From NCBI GenBank assembly GCA_035293405.1, contig DATDOE010000062.1:9089-73088 (forward strand): a DNA stretch of 64,000 bases. Reading direction: 5' to 3'. Position numbers and translations under genes: made by a program. Under the pieces are notes generated by a model. It did not search any database. It saw only the letters and a list, made by a program, of their open reading frames with translations, and was not told the DNA's origin. The DNA is from Gp6-AA40 sp035293405 (GTDB taxonomy: Bacteria > Acidobacteriota > Vicinamibacteria > Vicinamibacterales > UBA2999). Of this stretch, positions 1 through 8,757 are shown piece by piece; the first letter of the stretch is position 1; each line of letters starts with the position of its first letter.

Positions 1-1062
1 CGACCAGACGTTGACGTCTTCGCTGAACGTCGCCTCGGCATCGATCTGATGGTTCGGCGCGCCTGCGGGAATGGCAAACGCCGCGTTGGCAATTACGCCG
101 GTGCGCACCTCGCGCTGCGGCGGCTCCTTCGCGAAGATGAGTCCGATCCTCGAGCGGTCGGTGCCTGGCTTGCCGTTGGTGGTGTAGTGCACCTGGAAGA
201 CGAGCGACGCACCTTTGGGAATCCGCTTCGCCATACCAGGCATGAAGATCGGGGCGTCCTCGCCCACGGCCCAGTTCACCAGCATCTGGTCACCGGTGCG
301 CCGCACGACCGGCGTTGGCTGAGCGCGCGGCGTTGCTTCAGCACGCGTTGCGGCGGGCGCCGGCGGTGCCGCGGGCGCCCCAGACAGGATCGGCCTGACG
401 TTCACCACGTTCGGACGCACCACCGGTTCGGCTTCCTTCACGTAGACGATGATGTGGTGGACGTGCGCGCGATCGCCGGCTCGCACTTCGCCAGCTTGCA
501 TCCACCGGTCCTCGGTGAAGTTGGTCGGTACTTCGAAGTACTGGTATTCGATGGTGCCGGTTGCCGGCACGTGGTACGCCGTCGGCATCTCGAGCACCGC
601 GTCGGGCGTGCCGATCTGCCAGCCCTCGGGGAACTTCGGTAGCGCGGGCATCTTCGACGGATCACCTTCAGGCGCGCCGGCGCCGACCCACTTCGCGATG
701 GTGTCGATCTCCTTTTGGTCGAGACTCAGGTTGTTCCGGAAGGTCCCGTACTGTCGATCGGCGTGCCACGGAGGCATCACGCGTGTCGTCACCTTGTCGC
801 GAATCGCTCCGGCCCACGGCCGGACGTCGCGAAACGTGACGAGCGACATCGGGGCCACCTCGCCTGGCCGATGACACGTCACGCACTTGGCGTGGAAGAT
901 CGGCGCCACGTCGGCGCTGAACGTCGGCGCGCGCTCGCCCTGCTGTTGCGCTTGAGTCTGCGGTGCCGCGTCGCCAATCACCACGCTTGCGGCGCACAGC
1001 CACGCACCTGCGGTCACGAGCAGCGCCATGCCGCGAATCGCTTCGTCTCTCATCGATCTCAT
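1..1062 (-). CDS. Exported cytochrome c / copper monooxygenase-like protein (3' end outside window)
   Basis: The frame is open from an ATG at 1062 to the left edge (354 codons, no stop), so the C-terminus is missing. The N-terminus is a signal peptide, followed near residue 55 by a haem motif CVTCH and the stretch EVAPMSL. A segment with HVHHIIVYV near residue 185 resembles the C-terminal domain of PHM-type copper-dependent monooxygenases. Such fusions are common in Acidobacteria and are exported; the substrate is unknown. It starts 3 nt after the PQQ gene at 1066-2904, so the two are probably co-transcribed. It is paralogous to the gene at 4261-5448, sharing CxxCH, VAPMSL and MPPW. Confidence 0.8.
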   Translation of the reverse strand, partial: MRSMRDEAIRGMALLVTAGAWLCAASVVIGDAAPQTQAQQQGERAPTFSADVAPIFHAKCVTCHRPGEVAPMSLVTFRDVRPWAGAIRDKVTTRVMPPWHADRQYGTFRNNLSLDQKEIDTIAKWVGAGAPEGDPSKMPALPKFPEGWQIGTPDAVLEMPTAYHVPATGTIEYQYFEVPTNFTEDRWMQAGEVRAGDRAHVHHIIVYVKEAEPVVRPNVVNVRPILSGAPAAPPAPAATRAEATPRAQPTPVVRRTGDQMLVNWAVGEDAPIFMPGMAKRIPKGASLVFQVHYTTNGKPGTDRSRIGLIFAKEPPQREVRTGVIANAAFAIPAGAPNHQIDAEATFSEDVNVWS

Positions 1063-1065
1063 ACG

Positions 1066-2904
1066 CTACTCCAGGCCAAAGGCCAGCAGCACATTGCCAG
1101 GTCGACCGCCGAACGCACCGTATCCAGAATTCACGTAGACCATACCACCCGCCACGACAGGGCCCGGACCAATCATCGACGCGCCTCTCGCGGCGACACC
1201 ATTGACCGATCGGAATTCCCGATTGGTGTCGAACTCCCACAGCACCGATCCTGTTGCCGCTGAATAGGCTCGCAGCGATCCGTCGTTCGAGCCGGAGAAG
1301 ACAGCGCCAGGAATCGCGGTCACCGCGGCGGACTGCGCCGCGTTGCAGCCGCGCCCAGTGCCGCAGGTTGGCATCGCCGGTTGCGCGAACCAGGCGCGCT
1401 CTCCTGTCGCCAGGCGCACCGCGTGAATGCCGCCCGGCTTCGGCTGAGTGATGTCGGAGACCGCGAAGTAGGCGAAGTCGGCATCGACCGCGGCGCCCCA
1501 CTCGATCCCGCCGAGCGTGCCGCCTTGTCCCGCACGGTACTGCCACAGCACTTCACCGTTGCGGTCGGGATCCAGCGCGAACGCCACGCCCGACTTCTGG
1601 CCGATCACGAGCACGTCCCTGCCGCCGGCATGGGCCAGCGCGGGCGGGCTGCCGAAGTCATGATCGGGCCCGACGACGTCAGGGCAGTTCGCGTTTCCCG
1701 CGCGGCACCCCGTGACGTAGATGTCGCCGGGCGTGACCTGACGCGTCCACTGAATCTTTCCGGTCTTCAGATCGAGTGCCACCACCGCATCGCTCGAGGG
1801 ATGCGGTGGACCGCTGTATCCGTTGCCGGTGGCGACGTAGAGGCGGCCCCGGCGCTGGTCCACGGTCGGCGCCGACCAGATTCCCGATCCGGACGGACCC
1901 CAGAGCGCGGCACCTTCGCTGCTCGTGCCGCGGCGTCGAGCCGGGTCGGCGATCATGTACGTCTTCCAGATCACGCCTCCCGTCGCCGCATCGAGCGCGA
2001 CGATGCTGCCGCGGAAGGTGCAGCATTCGTAGCGGGGGTCTGCGCCCTGCGCTTCCTCATAGGACGCGACGGGGACATAGAGACGGCCGTCGTGCAGCGT
2101 GGGAGATCCGGTAATCCTCGCCAGCGCGTGATCGTCGACCTTGCGCGTCCACACGACGTGTCCCGTATCAGCGTTCACCGCATAGGCGCTGGCCGCGGTG
2201 TCGCCAAAATACAGGCGGCCGGGAGACCTGGCGTCGCGAGGCCCCACCGCGATCGCGGTGCGCACGCCGCCCGCCGCGCTGAAGGTCCAGTGGATGCACC
2301 CGGTCTTCGCGTCGAGCGAATAGACCGTGCCGTTCTGACTGCCCACGTAGACACGGCCGCCCGCGACGGTCGGCGCGGCCCACGCGACCGAGGCGTCAGG
2401 GAAGCCGAGCGCCCATTTGAGCGTGAGTCTGGGAATGTCGGCGACACGCAACGCCGCGACTTCGCTCGACTGAAATCGCGTGTTCGTGATCGTCGAGCTC
2501 CACCCGCGCCACGCCGGCTCACGTGCATCCTCACGGATCGGCGCGGGCGTGGAGCAACGGCCCTTGTCTGCCCCGGTCACATCGCCGCCGATGGTCTTTC
2601 CCGTGACGAACTCCGCGACGGCGCGGCGATCAGGGCCGCTCAAACGCGAGCCCTGCGGGCGCATGGCTCCAATGACCAGGCTCTCGATGACGGCCTGCGG
2701 TGTGCGGGACTTCAGTGCGTCGAGACTCGGTGCGCGCGCGTCGACCGCGCCGTTATGACACGAGGCACAACTGGTCTGAAAGACGCGCGCGCCGTCGGAA
2801 GACTGCTGCGCCCAAACGGGAGGTACCACGCCCGGGACCGCGAGCGCGAGGATCAGGACGAGGGCGAAAGGAAGGGTGTGAGCCGTACGCGCTGAGTCTA
2901 GCAC
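1066..2904 (-). CDS. Cytochrome c-PQQ beta-propeller dehydrogenase-like protein
   Basis: A c-type haem motif CASCH (about residues 46-50) precedes a long series of PQQ-type WD-like blades (repeats such as GRVYVGSQNGTVYSLDAKTG and GRLYVATGNG). The layout matches polyvinyl-alcohol dehydrogenase and related periplasmic quinoproteins that pass electrons to cytochrome c. I chose GTG 2904 because it places a hydrophobic signal peptide (LPFALVLILALAVPG) at the N-terminus. The frame stays open to a GTG at 3030, which would add 42 residues that do not look like a signal peptide. The real substrate cannot be told; a structural propeller without PQQ is possible. Confidence 0.8.
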   Translation of the reverse strand: MLDSARTAHTLPFALVLILALAVPGVVPPVWAQQSSDGARVFQTSCASCHNGAVDARAPSLDALKSRTPQAVIESLVIGAMRPQGSRLSGPDRRAVAEFVTGKTIGGDVTGADKGRCSTPAPIREDAREPAWRGWSSTITNTRFQSSEVAALRVADIPRLTLKWALGFPDASVAWAAPTVAGGRVYVGSQNGTVYSLDAKTGCIHWTFSAAGGVRTAIAVGPRDARSPGRLYFGDTAASAYAVNADTGHVVWTRKVDDHALARITGSPTLHDGRLYVPVASYEEAQGADPRYECCTFRGSIVALDAATGGVIWKTYMIADPARRRGTSSEGAALWGPSGSGIWSAPTVDQRRGRLYVATGNGYSGPPHPSSDAVVALDLKTGKIQWTRQVTPGDIYVTGCRAGNANCPDVVGPDHDFGSPPALAHAGGRDVLVIGQKSGVAFALDPDRNGEVLWQYRAGQGGTLGGIEWGAAVDADFAYFAVSDITQPKPGGIHAVRLATGERAWFAQPAMPTCGTGRGCNAAQSAAVTAIPGAVFSGSNDGSLRAYSAATGSVLWEFDTNREFRSVNGVAARGASMIGPGPVVAGGMVYVNSGYGAFGGRPGNVLLAFGLE

Positions 2905-3060
2905 CGGGCCGGAGCAGCAGTAGTCGGGTGCATGGATTTGACGAATCTTTTCTCGTTTCTTGGCCACGGAAGACACGCGTTCTCCGTGGCTAAATACCTC
3001 GAGCGCACGTGTTTGACATAATTGAACCACCTTGCGCCAAAGGACGATACGTCAGTCGCA

Positions 3061-4257
3061 ATGAAGTCCATCCTGGCAACGGCACTCGTCGGCGTCCTGA
3101 TCACGGCTGTGGTCACGGCCCAGCGCGGCAGGACGCCGGTCGTGCCGAGCCTGCCGTCGATCTCGATGACCTGCGTCCATCATCCCGACGTCATCGAGTC
3201 GCGCGCCGGTACCTGTCCGTACTGCAAGATGGCCCTGGTCCCGGTCCGGCTCGACTCCGCATGGATGTGCCCCATCCATTCCACGGTCACAGAATCCAAT
3301 CCAGGCTCCTGCCGTCTCTGCCGCCGGCAACTGGTTCCGGTGACCGTCGCGCTGACGTGGAGGTGCCGTGCGGATTCGACCATCGAGCACGTTGAGCCAG
3401 GCACATGCACTGATGGCTCACCCCGGATCGCGCATCGGACGCTCCGCCCGCACGGCAATCACAACCCGCAGCACGGCGGCCAGTTCTTCATGGCACCGGA
3501 CAGCTGGCATCACCTCGAGGGTGTCTATCCCTCGGCACGCGTCTTCCGCCTCTACATGTACGACGACTTCGGCCGTCCCCTGTCGGCCGAGAAGATGTCG
3601 AGCGTGAAGGCGCGCGTGGTGACCAGGGAAACGTTCGATCCAGCGACGCGGAAGACCACCGAGCTCTCGGCGTTTTCGCTCGAGGCTCGGCGCAACCGTC
3701 CGTACCTCGAAGCACGTGTCGATACGCTTCCGCTTCCTGCGGAGATGAGCGCGAAGGTGAAGTTCTCGGACGACCAGCCGGAGTACCGCTTCGATTTCAC
3801 ATTCACCGCCTTGTCGAAGGAACCCGCCGCACCGGCGCCCCGCGCGAGGCAAACACAACCCGTCGCCCAGGCGGTCGCGCCCGCGGCGGCGGTCCCGGCG
3901 CCCGGGACGGACACCAGCCTCACTCCGCTGCCGATCCCCGACACGATGAGCGGCATCCTGGAACAGCTGCGGATGCGTGACAAACAGGTCAGCGAGCTGA
4001 TCGCGCGCGGCGACTTCGGCGCGGTGTGGGTGCCGGCGTTCCAGGCAAAGGATCTCGCGATCGCGCTCGAGCCGCACCTCGCACATCTCTCCACCGCGAG
4101 GCGCGAAACCGGGGAGCCGGCGCTGGCCCGAGTGGTGCGCGCTGCGTGGCTGCTTGACGCCTCGGGTGACATCGGCAACCGGCGTCAGATCGAATCCGCG
4201 TATGCGGCGTTCACGGCTGCGGTGACCGAGGTCATCGTGGCCTTCGGTGGGCAATAA
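3061..4257 (+). CDS. Exported protein with three heavy-metal-binding (HMBD-like) modules
   Basis: Starts at ATG 3061 with a signal peptide (ILATALVGVLITAVVTA). Three tandem cysteine modules follow: C38...C52-x2-C55, C70...C84-x2-C87, and a degenerate third one (C102...C116). They resemble the heavy-metal-binding domain of CusB/CzcB-type efflux proteins. A histidine-rich stretch (HGNHNPQHGGQFFMA, about residues 134-148) and a beta-rich domain follow, then an Ala/Pro linker and a helical C-terminal domain with no clear family. Likely a periplasmic metal-binding protein. It is divergent from the PQQ gene and 3 nt upstream of the cytochrome gene at 4261. Confidence 0.7.
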   Translation: MKSILATALVGVLITAVVTAQRGRTPVVPSLPSISMTCVHHPDVIESRAGTCPYCKMALVPVRLDSAWMCPIHSTVTESNPGSCRLCRRQLVPVTVALTWRCRADSTIEHVEPGTCTDGSPRIAHRTLRPHGNHNPQHGGQFFMAPDSWHHLEGVYPSARVFRLYMYDDFGRPLSAEKMSSVKARVVTRETFDPATRKTTELSAFSLEARRNRPYLEARVDTLPLPAEMSAKVKFSDDQPEYRFDFTFTALSKEPAAPAPRARQTQPVAQAVAPAAAVPAPGTDTSLTPLPIPDTMSGILEQLRMRDKQVSELIARGDFGAVWVPAFQAKDLAIALEPHLAHLSTARRETGEPALARVVRAAWLLDASGDIGNRRQIESAYAAFTAAVTEVIVAFGGQ

Positions 4258-4260
4258 GCG

Positions 4261-5448
4261 ATGCCGCGAGCCACGCACGTCATGCTCGTGGCCGCGCTGG
4301 TGACTGGGGCTCTTGCTCTCAGCGTCGCCCGCGGCGACGCGCACAAACCGATCACCTCGCCCTACACCTACAACGAGGATGTGTTCCCGATCCTGCGCGA
4401 CCGCTGCGGACGCTGCCATGTGAGCGGCGGCGTCGCTCCGATGTCGCTCATGACCCACGCCGACACAGTGCCGTGGGGAGAATCGATCCGCACCGAGCTG
4501 CTCGCCGGACAGATGCCCCCGTGGAGCGTCGACTCTGCGCCGGGGCGATTCCACAACGTCCAGGGACTCACGCCTCGCGAGCTGAACACGATCCTGACGT
4601 GGGTCACCGGTGGCACGCCGCTCGGTGACCCCGACAAGAGTCCGCCTCCGATGACGCACGACAACAGCTGGCGGCTTGGCGCACCGGATCTCACGCTGCC
4701 GTTCCCTGCGGAATTCACACTCCTGGCCGACGCCCGGGAACGAACCGCCGAGCTCATCATCCCGACCGGCATCACCGGGGGCCGGCGAGTCCGGGCGATC
4801 GATCTGAGGCCGGGGCGTCCAGAGATCGTGCGCGCCGCCCAGATCTTCGTACGATCGTCTTCGTCATCCTTGGGTGGAGGCGCATACAACGAGCCCGTGC
4901 TTGCCCTCTGGCTGCCGGGCGACGAGCCGGTCGCGCTCGACGAAGGGCTTGGCTTCGATCTGCCTCCATCGTCGGAGCTCGTCGTGCACGTGCTCTACAG
5001 AAAAACATGGGAGTACGAGCGACAGGAGATGCGCGACCGCAGCACCGTGGGCGTGTATTTCGCGCCGACAGCCGCGACACCCCTTCAGGCACTCACGCTG
5101 TCGCCTGACACGCCCGATCGACGGGTCTTTCGCCGCACGCTGCCCAACGACGTGCGGGTCATCGGCATCTACCCGAACGCGGGCTACACGAACACGGCCG
5201 TGAAGGTCACCGCCATTCGACCGGACGGAACACGCGCCGAGCTGATCGCGTTTCACCCTCGACCGGATTGGGCGCGGCGCTATTGGCTTCGCGAGCCTGT
5301 ACCGCTGCCGCTGGGCACGACGATCGAGGTCAACGCATCATTCGACGATGAAGCGCCGATGCTGCCGCTGAGCGCCGCCCCCAGCGCCGCGGCACGACCG
5401 GATCTGTCGCGCCTTCGAGTGACGCTGAACATCGTGCCCGGACGCTGA
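4261..5448 (+). CDS. Exported cytochrome c / copper monooxygenase-like protein
   Basis: A full-length 395-residue paralogue of the gene at the left edge. It has a signal peptide (MLVAALVTGALALSVARG), a haem motif CGRCH near residue 51, the family stretch GGVAPMSL, and MPPW. The C-terminal half is a beta-sandwich region with LVVHVLYRK, comparable with the copper-monooxygenase-like part of the family. It starts 3 nt after the metal-binding protein, so the two are an operon. Metal delivery from the neighbour to this protein is possible but only inferred from adjacency. Confidence 0.75.
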   Translation: MPRATHVMLVAALVTGALALSVARGDAHKPITSPYTYNEDVFPILRDRCGRCHVSGGVAPMSLMTHADTVPWGESIRTELLAGQMPPWSVDSAPGRFHNVQGLTPRELNTILTWVTGGTPLGDPDKSPPPMTHDNSWRLGAPDLTLPFPAEFTLLADARERTAELIIPTGITGGRRVRAIDLRPGRPEIVRAAQIFVRSSSSSLGGGAYNEPVLALWLPGDEPVALDEGLGFDLPPSSELVVHVLYRKTWEYERQEMRDRSTVGVYFAPTAATPLQALTLSPDTPDRRVFRRTLPNDVRVIGIYPNAGYTNTAVKVTAIRPDGTRAELIAFHPRPDWARRYWLREPVPLPLGTTIEVNASFDDEAPMLPLSAAPSAAARPDLSRLRVTLNIVPGR

Positions 5449-5635
5449 CACTTCGCGTCCGGCTGAAACGGTCCGCGCTCTGACAGACGTTGCGCGGCTG
5501 TGTCGAAGGCGACCATGTAGGCGGCAACGTTGCCGTCAATGTGGTGAGTCTTCCGGTCCTCCCATTCTTGGTGTCATAACACTTCCTGTGAGGGGTGGCA
5601 TTCGACGGCGTCGCCAAGAAGCCGTCATCAACGTG

Positions 5636-6721
5636 TCATGTGAGCGGAGGCGGCCGCCTCGGAGCGGGGCCGGCCAGGATCCGGATGTCGTCCGGCGAGA
5701 CGCCGATGCTGTACTCACCGGTACCGCGGCGCGCCCGCGCTTCATAGGTTCGCGAGGCTGCCCCGAGAGCGCCCTTGAGCTGACGTTTGGCCTTGGACAT
5801 GTATCCTCGAAGCCCGTCCAAGTCGGCCTCGAGCCCGCCTTTCAGCACGGCCGAGAACTCGTCGCCGTCGCGCGGAAAGAGCGCGTGATGATAGGCGCGC
5901 AGGCAGCGCTCCACCTCCTGGAGACGAGCCGCATCCTCGACATCCGGCTTGAACCGGTGCTGTCCGCGCGCCTCAAATTCGAGGGCACGCGCAAGCGCGC
6001 CCGCCGGCAGAGGGCCGTAACCCTCGGTGCCCAGTCGAGCGACCGAGTAGTACCAGAAGAACTGGCGTGGCTGAAGACGCACTTCCACATCGCCGATGCG
6101 CAGGCTCAGCGTCCTTGGATCGACGGTCAGCGGAGGCGGGGCAACGCCCCAAGCCGCCTCTCGCTTGCGGAGGCGAACGATCTCAGCCCATGGGAGATTG
6201 CGCTTCAGCGTATCGGTCGTCGTGATCGTCAGGAGCGGAATCTCGATGTAGGCGAGCTGGTCCTGTTCAGGAATCGTCTGGCCATCGATTCTGACCGCGC
6301 CCCGCGGATAGAAGTAGTCGAGGCGCCGTCGCTTGTCGACGATCTGGCGCTCGATGGCCGGGTGGACGAGCAGGTGGAACAGCTTGTCCTCCGGGCGTCC
6401 GGCAATCTGCATCATCGCGTTCAGGTACAGGCTCATGACCTTCCTTCCGCCCGACGCAATGGCGTGCACCGTGGCGTCCTTGTCGGAGCAGATACGGCGG
6501 ACGATGTCGAGCATCCGCTGGGCAAGCGCGTCGCCATCCGCCGTCGTCAGGACATCGTCAATCGGCGCACCGTCTGCGCCGGTGAAGACGTGAATCGTCG
6601 ACGGGCCGAACTTCACGGCGCGACGGGAAGGACCAAGGTCTGTGCAGAGGCGAACGAACGCACCACGAGGACCCAGAACCGTAGCCTTCAGGACTTTGGC
6701 CCCTGCCACAGTCGTGAGCAC
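5636..6721 (-). CDS. Orphan CRISPR-type ring nuclease/CARF protein (NE0113-like), N-terminally truncated
   Basis: The conserved core HAIASGGRKVMSLYLNAMM (about residues 87-105), then GRPEDKLFHLLV and FYPRG, matches the NE0113/PF09623 family of CRISPR-associated ring nucleases, which bind or cleave cyclic oligoadenylates in type III systems. A C-terminal extension of about 220 residues is usual for longer members. The only start is GTG 6721, but family similarity continues upstream in frame (TFDQVHVLTT) to a TGA at 6800-6802 with no good start. The first beta strand and the SPxVVTET-type loop expected in the family are absent. No cas gene or repeat array is visible nearby. Probably a decayed remnant, although the rest of the frame is intact. 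Confidence 0.65.
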   Translation of the reverse strand: MLTTVAGAKVLKATVLGPRGAFVRLCTDLGPSRRAVKFGPSTIHVFTGADGAPIDDVLTTADGDALAQRMLDIVRRICSDKDATVHAIASGGRKVMSLYLNAMMQIAGRPEDKLFHLLVHPAIERQIVDKRRRLDYFYPRGAVRIDGQTIPEQDQLAYIEIPLLTITTTDTLKRNLPWAEIVRLRKREAAWGVAPPPLTVDPRTLSLRIGDVEVRLQPRQFFWYYSVARLGTEGYGPLPAGALARALEFEARGQHRFKPDVEDAARLQEVERCLRAYHHALFPRDGDEFSAVLKGGLEADLDGLRGYMSKAKRQLKGALGAASRTYEARARRGTGEYSIGVSPDDIRILAGPAPRRPPPLT

Positions 6722-6900
6722 ATGGACTTGGTCGAAGGTAATACCAGTGGAATGACCGCGCCCCAGGCTCAGACGACCTTCGCGCGGAGCTCCAGGGTTT
6801 CAAGGCGTTCGACGATCGACGAGAGGCCAAGTCCCGCGGCTGATCTGTTCCCGGCGTACAGCGACAACAGTCTGCACTCCGATGCCGCCGCGTACGCGCC

Positions 6901-7644
6901 TCAGCTGCGCTCGCCGACGATCCGGGGCAGCGCACCACGCAGTGTGGCGCGGTGGGGGACGTACGCGGAATCGTCGAACCAGCCGATGGCTCCGCTCTCG
7001 TGGACAAACGCCAGGCCTACTTCGACACGGGCGGTTCCCGCGCGCTCGATCTCCACTTCGGCGCGGGCCGCCAGGTCCAGCCAGCGCGACTTGAGGATCT
7101 GGGGCTCCATCGACGCCCCCATCGCCCGCAAATCGGCGGGATCCACACGGGAGTGCCGCTGCATCTGACTGAGTAAGAGCAGCGGACCGAATCCAGGATC
7201 TTTCGAGCAGGCCGCCCAGATGACCGCATGCAGCGGACAGCGCGCCGCGTAATTGACGATGTCGACGAGATCGCGGGTCTCGGCCCGGCCGCCCATGGCA
7301 AGCGCTTTGTTGGTCAGGGCGTCGAACCAGTGGAGCTTCCATCCGAGCAGGGCGTCCGGTTCGATCGGGAAGAACCGCCACGCCGAGTCGTAGCACCACT
7401 CGAGCCGAACGCCTTCCTCGCCACGGGTGATCCACGCGCGACGAAACGACGGCGTCCAGACTTCTCGCGACGAGGAGTAGCCGGCGGCCTCGAGCGTCGC
7501 GACGTCAGCGTCGCTGGCGCGCACGTTCAACGCGATGCCGCCCGCGACGAAGCTCTCCGGGGAACGATTGGCCGCCAGGAGGGTCAGGAGACCCGTCTGA
7601 AAGGGTGTTAGAGGCACCGATCGATCTCGGTCGCCGCCCGCCAC
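6901..7644 (-). CDS. AbiEii/DUF1814-like nucleotidyltransferase lacking the catalytic segment
   Basis: Family landmarks are clear: LTPFQTGLLTLLA, FVAGGIALN, SAWRFFPIEPD, HWFDALTNKALAMGGR, RDLVDIV and AACSKDPGFGP, as in AbiEii/AbiGii toxin-family nucleotidyltransferases. The stretch that should follow GGIALN, with the RxSxDIDxFHD metal-binding motif, is missing: GGIALN-VRA runs directly into SDADVATLEAAGY. About 24 residues appear deleted in frame, so catalysis should be lost. GTG 7644 gives the longest product; GTG 7617 fits the usual family start (PLTPFQ) better. After the stop at 6901 the same frame runs open for another 40 or so codons. Confidence 0.7.
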   Translation of the reverse strand: MAGGDRDRSVPLTPFQTGLLTLLAANRSPESFVAGGIALNVRASDADVATLEAAGYSSSREVWTPSFRRAWITRGEEGVRLEWCYDSAWRFFPIEPDALLGWKLHWFDALTNKALAMGGRAETRDLVDIVNYAARCPLHAVIWAACSKDPGFGPLLLLSQMQRHSRVDPADLRAMGASMEPQILKSRWLDLAARAEVEIERAGTARVEVGLAFVHESGAIGWFDDSAYVPHRATLRGALPRIVGERS

Positions 7645-7711
7645 GCCCGTATGGAGCCGCGCTGCCTGAGCTGGCGGACGACTATAGCGACGCGGCGGAG
7701 GGGCGGAGGCC

Positions 7712-8680
7712 CTACTGCAGCAGCACCTTGCCGGTGGTCCGCCGCGCTTCGAGTTCCCGGTGGGCTGCTGCCGCGTCGGCCATCGGAAACACGTGCCCGA
7801 TGCGAATCTTCAGTGCGCCGCTCGCCAGCCATTCAAAGATGGCTTTGGCCCGCGTGAGCAACTCGTCCCGCGTCGCCATGTACTGAAGCAATCCTGGCCG
7901 CGTCAGGAAGAGTGACCCTTTCGTACCGAGCGTCGCTGGATCGAAGGGCGGCACCATGCCGCTCGAGAAACCAAACAACGCGAGCATCCCGCGCGGGCGA
8001 AGGCAATTCAGGCTCCTGTCGAAGGTGTCCTTCCCGACCGAGTCATAGACGACGTCCACGCCGCGGCCGTCGGTCAGTCGTCGCACCTCCGCTTCGAAGT
8101 CCTGCTTCGAATAGATGATCACGTCGTGCGCGCCGGCCTGTCGCGCCAGTTCGCCTTTCGCGTCGGTGCCTGCCGTCGCGATGACCCGCGCGCCGAGCAG
8201 GCGGGCCACTTGCGTGACGACCGACCCGACGCCGCCCGCGGCCGCGTGGACCAGCGCCGTGTCTCCCGCCTTCAGCGGAAACGTACTGTGCGTGAGGTAA
8301 TGCGCCGTGAGGCCTTGGAGCATTGCGCCCGCCGCGACCTGCATGTCGAGTCCTGGAGGCAGCGGGACGAGCTTCCATGCGGGCACGACCGCGTACTCGG
8401 CGTACGACCCCAACGCCATGGCATAGCCGACGCGGTCGCCGACTCGGACTTCGGTCACGTCCGTTCCGATCTCGGTCACGACTCCCGACGCCTCTGCCCC
8501 GATGACAAACGGCAGCGCCGGCACCTTGAGGCGTCCCGTGCGATATTGGACGTCCAGATAGTTGAGGCCCGACGCCGCGATCTTCACGACCGCTTCCCCG
8601 GCGCCGGGCCGCGGGACGTCGACGTCCTCGTACTGAAGAACCTCCGGACCTCCGAACGCGTGCACACGAACAGCTTTCAT
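7712..8680 (-). CDS. NADPH:quinone oxidoreductase, zinc-independent MDR family
   Basis: A 322-residue medium-chain dehydrogenase/reductase. The N-terminal GroES-like domain has GLNYLDVQYRTG and GAEASGVVTEIG; the Rossmann domain has the nucleotide loop AAAGGVGS near residue 146, and the C-terminus ends with the TGKVLLQ typical of quinone reductases. No structural or catalytic zinc cysteines are present. It reduces quinones or enals with NADPH in the cytoplasm. It stands alone between the decayed defence genes and the sulfatase, all on the minus strand. Confidence 0.9.
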   Translation of the reverse strand: MKAVRVHAFGGPEVLQYEDVDVPRPGAGEAVVKIAASGLNYLDVQYRTGRLKVPALPFVIGAEASGVVTEIGTDVTEVRVGDRVGYAMALGSYAEYAVVPAWKLVPLPPGLDMQVAAGAMLQGLTAHYLTHSTFPLKAGDTALVHAAAGGVGSVVTQVARLLGARVIATAGTDAKGELARQAGAHDVIIYSKQDFEAEVRRLTDGRGVDVVYDSVGKDTFDRSLNCLRPRGMLALFGFSSGMVPPFDPATLGTKGSLFLTRPGLLQYMATRDELLTRAKAIFEWLASGALKIRIGHVFPMADAAAAHRELEARRTTGKVLLQ

Positions 8681-8757
8681 CGAATCTCCCTGGCCGCAGA
8701 TCCTCTCCGCGCCTCCGCGTCTCCGCGGCTTGTGGACGTAAAGACGTTTCTAACCGA

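Noticed and set aside
1381..2895. A long plus-strand open frame opposite the PQQ gene
   Set aside because: It is a shadow of the minus-strand gene, with Arg/Ala-rich composition and no family similarity.
6782..6900. A reading frame downstream of the AbiEii stop as an extension of that protein
   Set aside because: It ends without a family match; it may be a remnant but no homology is visible, so it is not annotated.
5588..7168. A 526-codon plus-strand open frame across the ring nuclease and AbiEii genes
   Set aside because: It lies opposite two recognisable genes, has no domain and shows shadow-type composition.
5449..7712. A CRISPR array near the ring nuclease
   Set aside because: No regular direct repeats with unique spacers are present.
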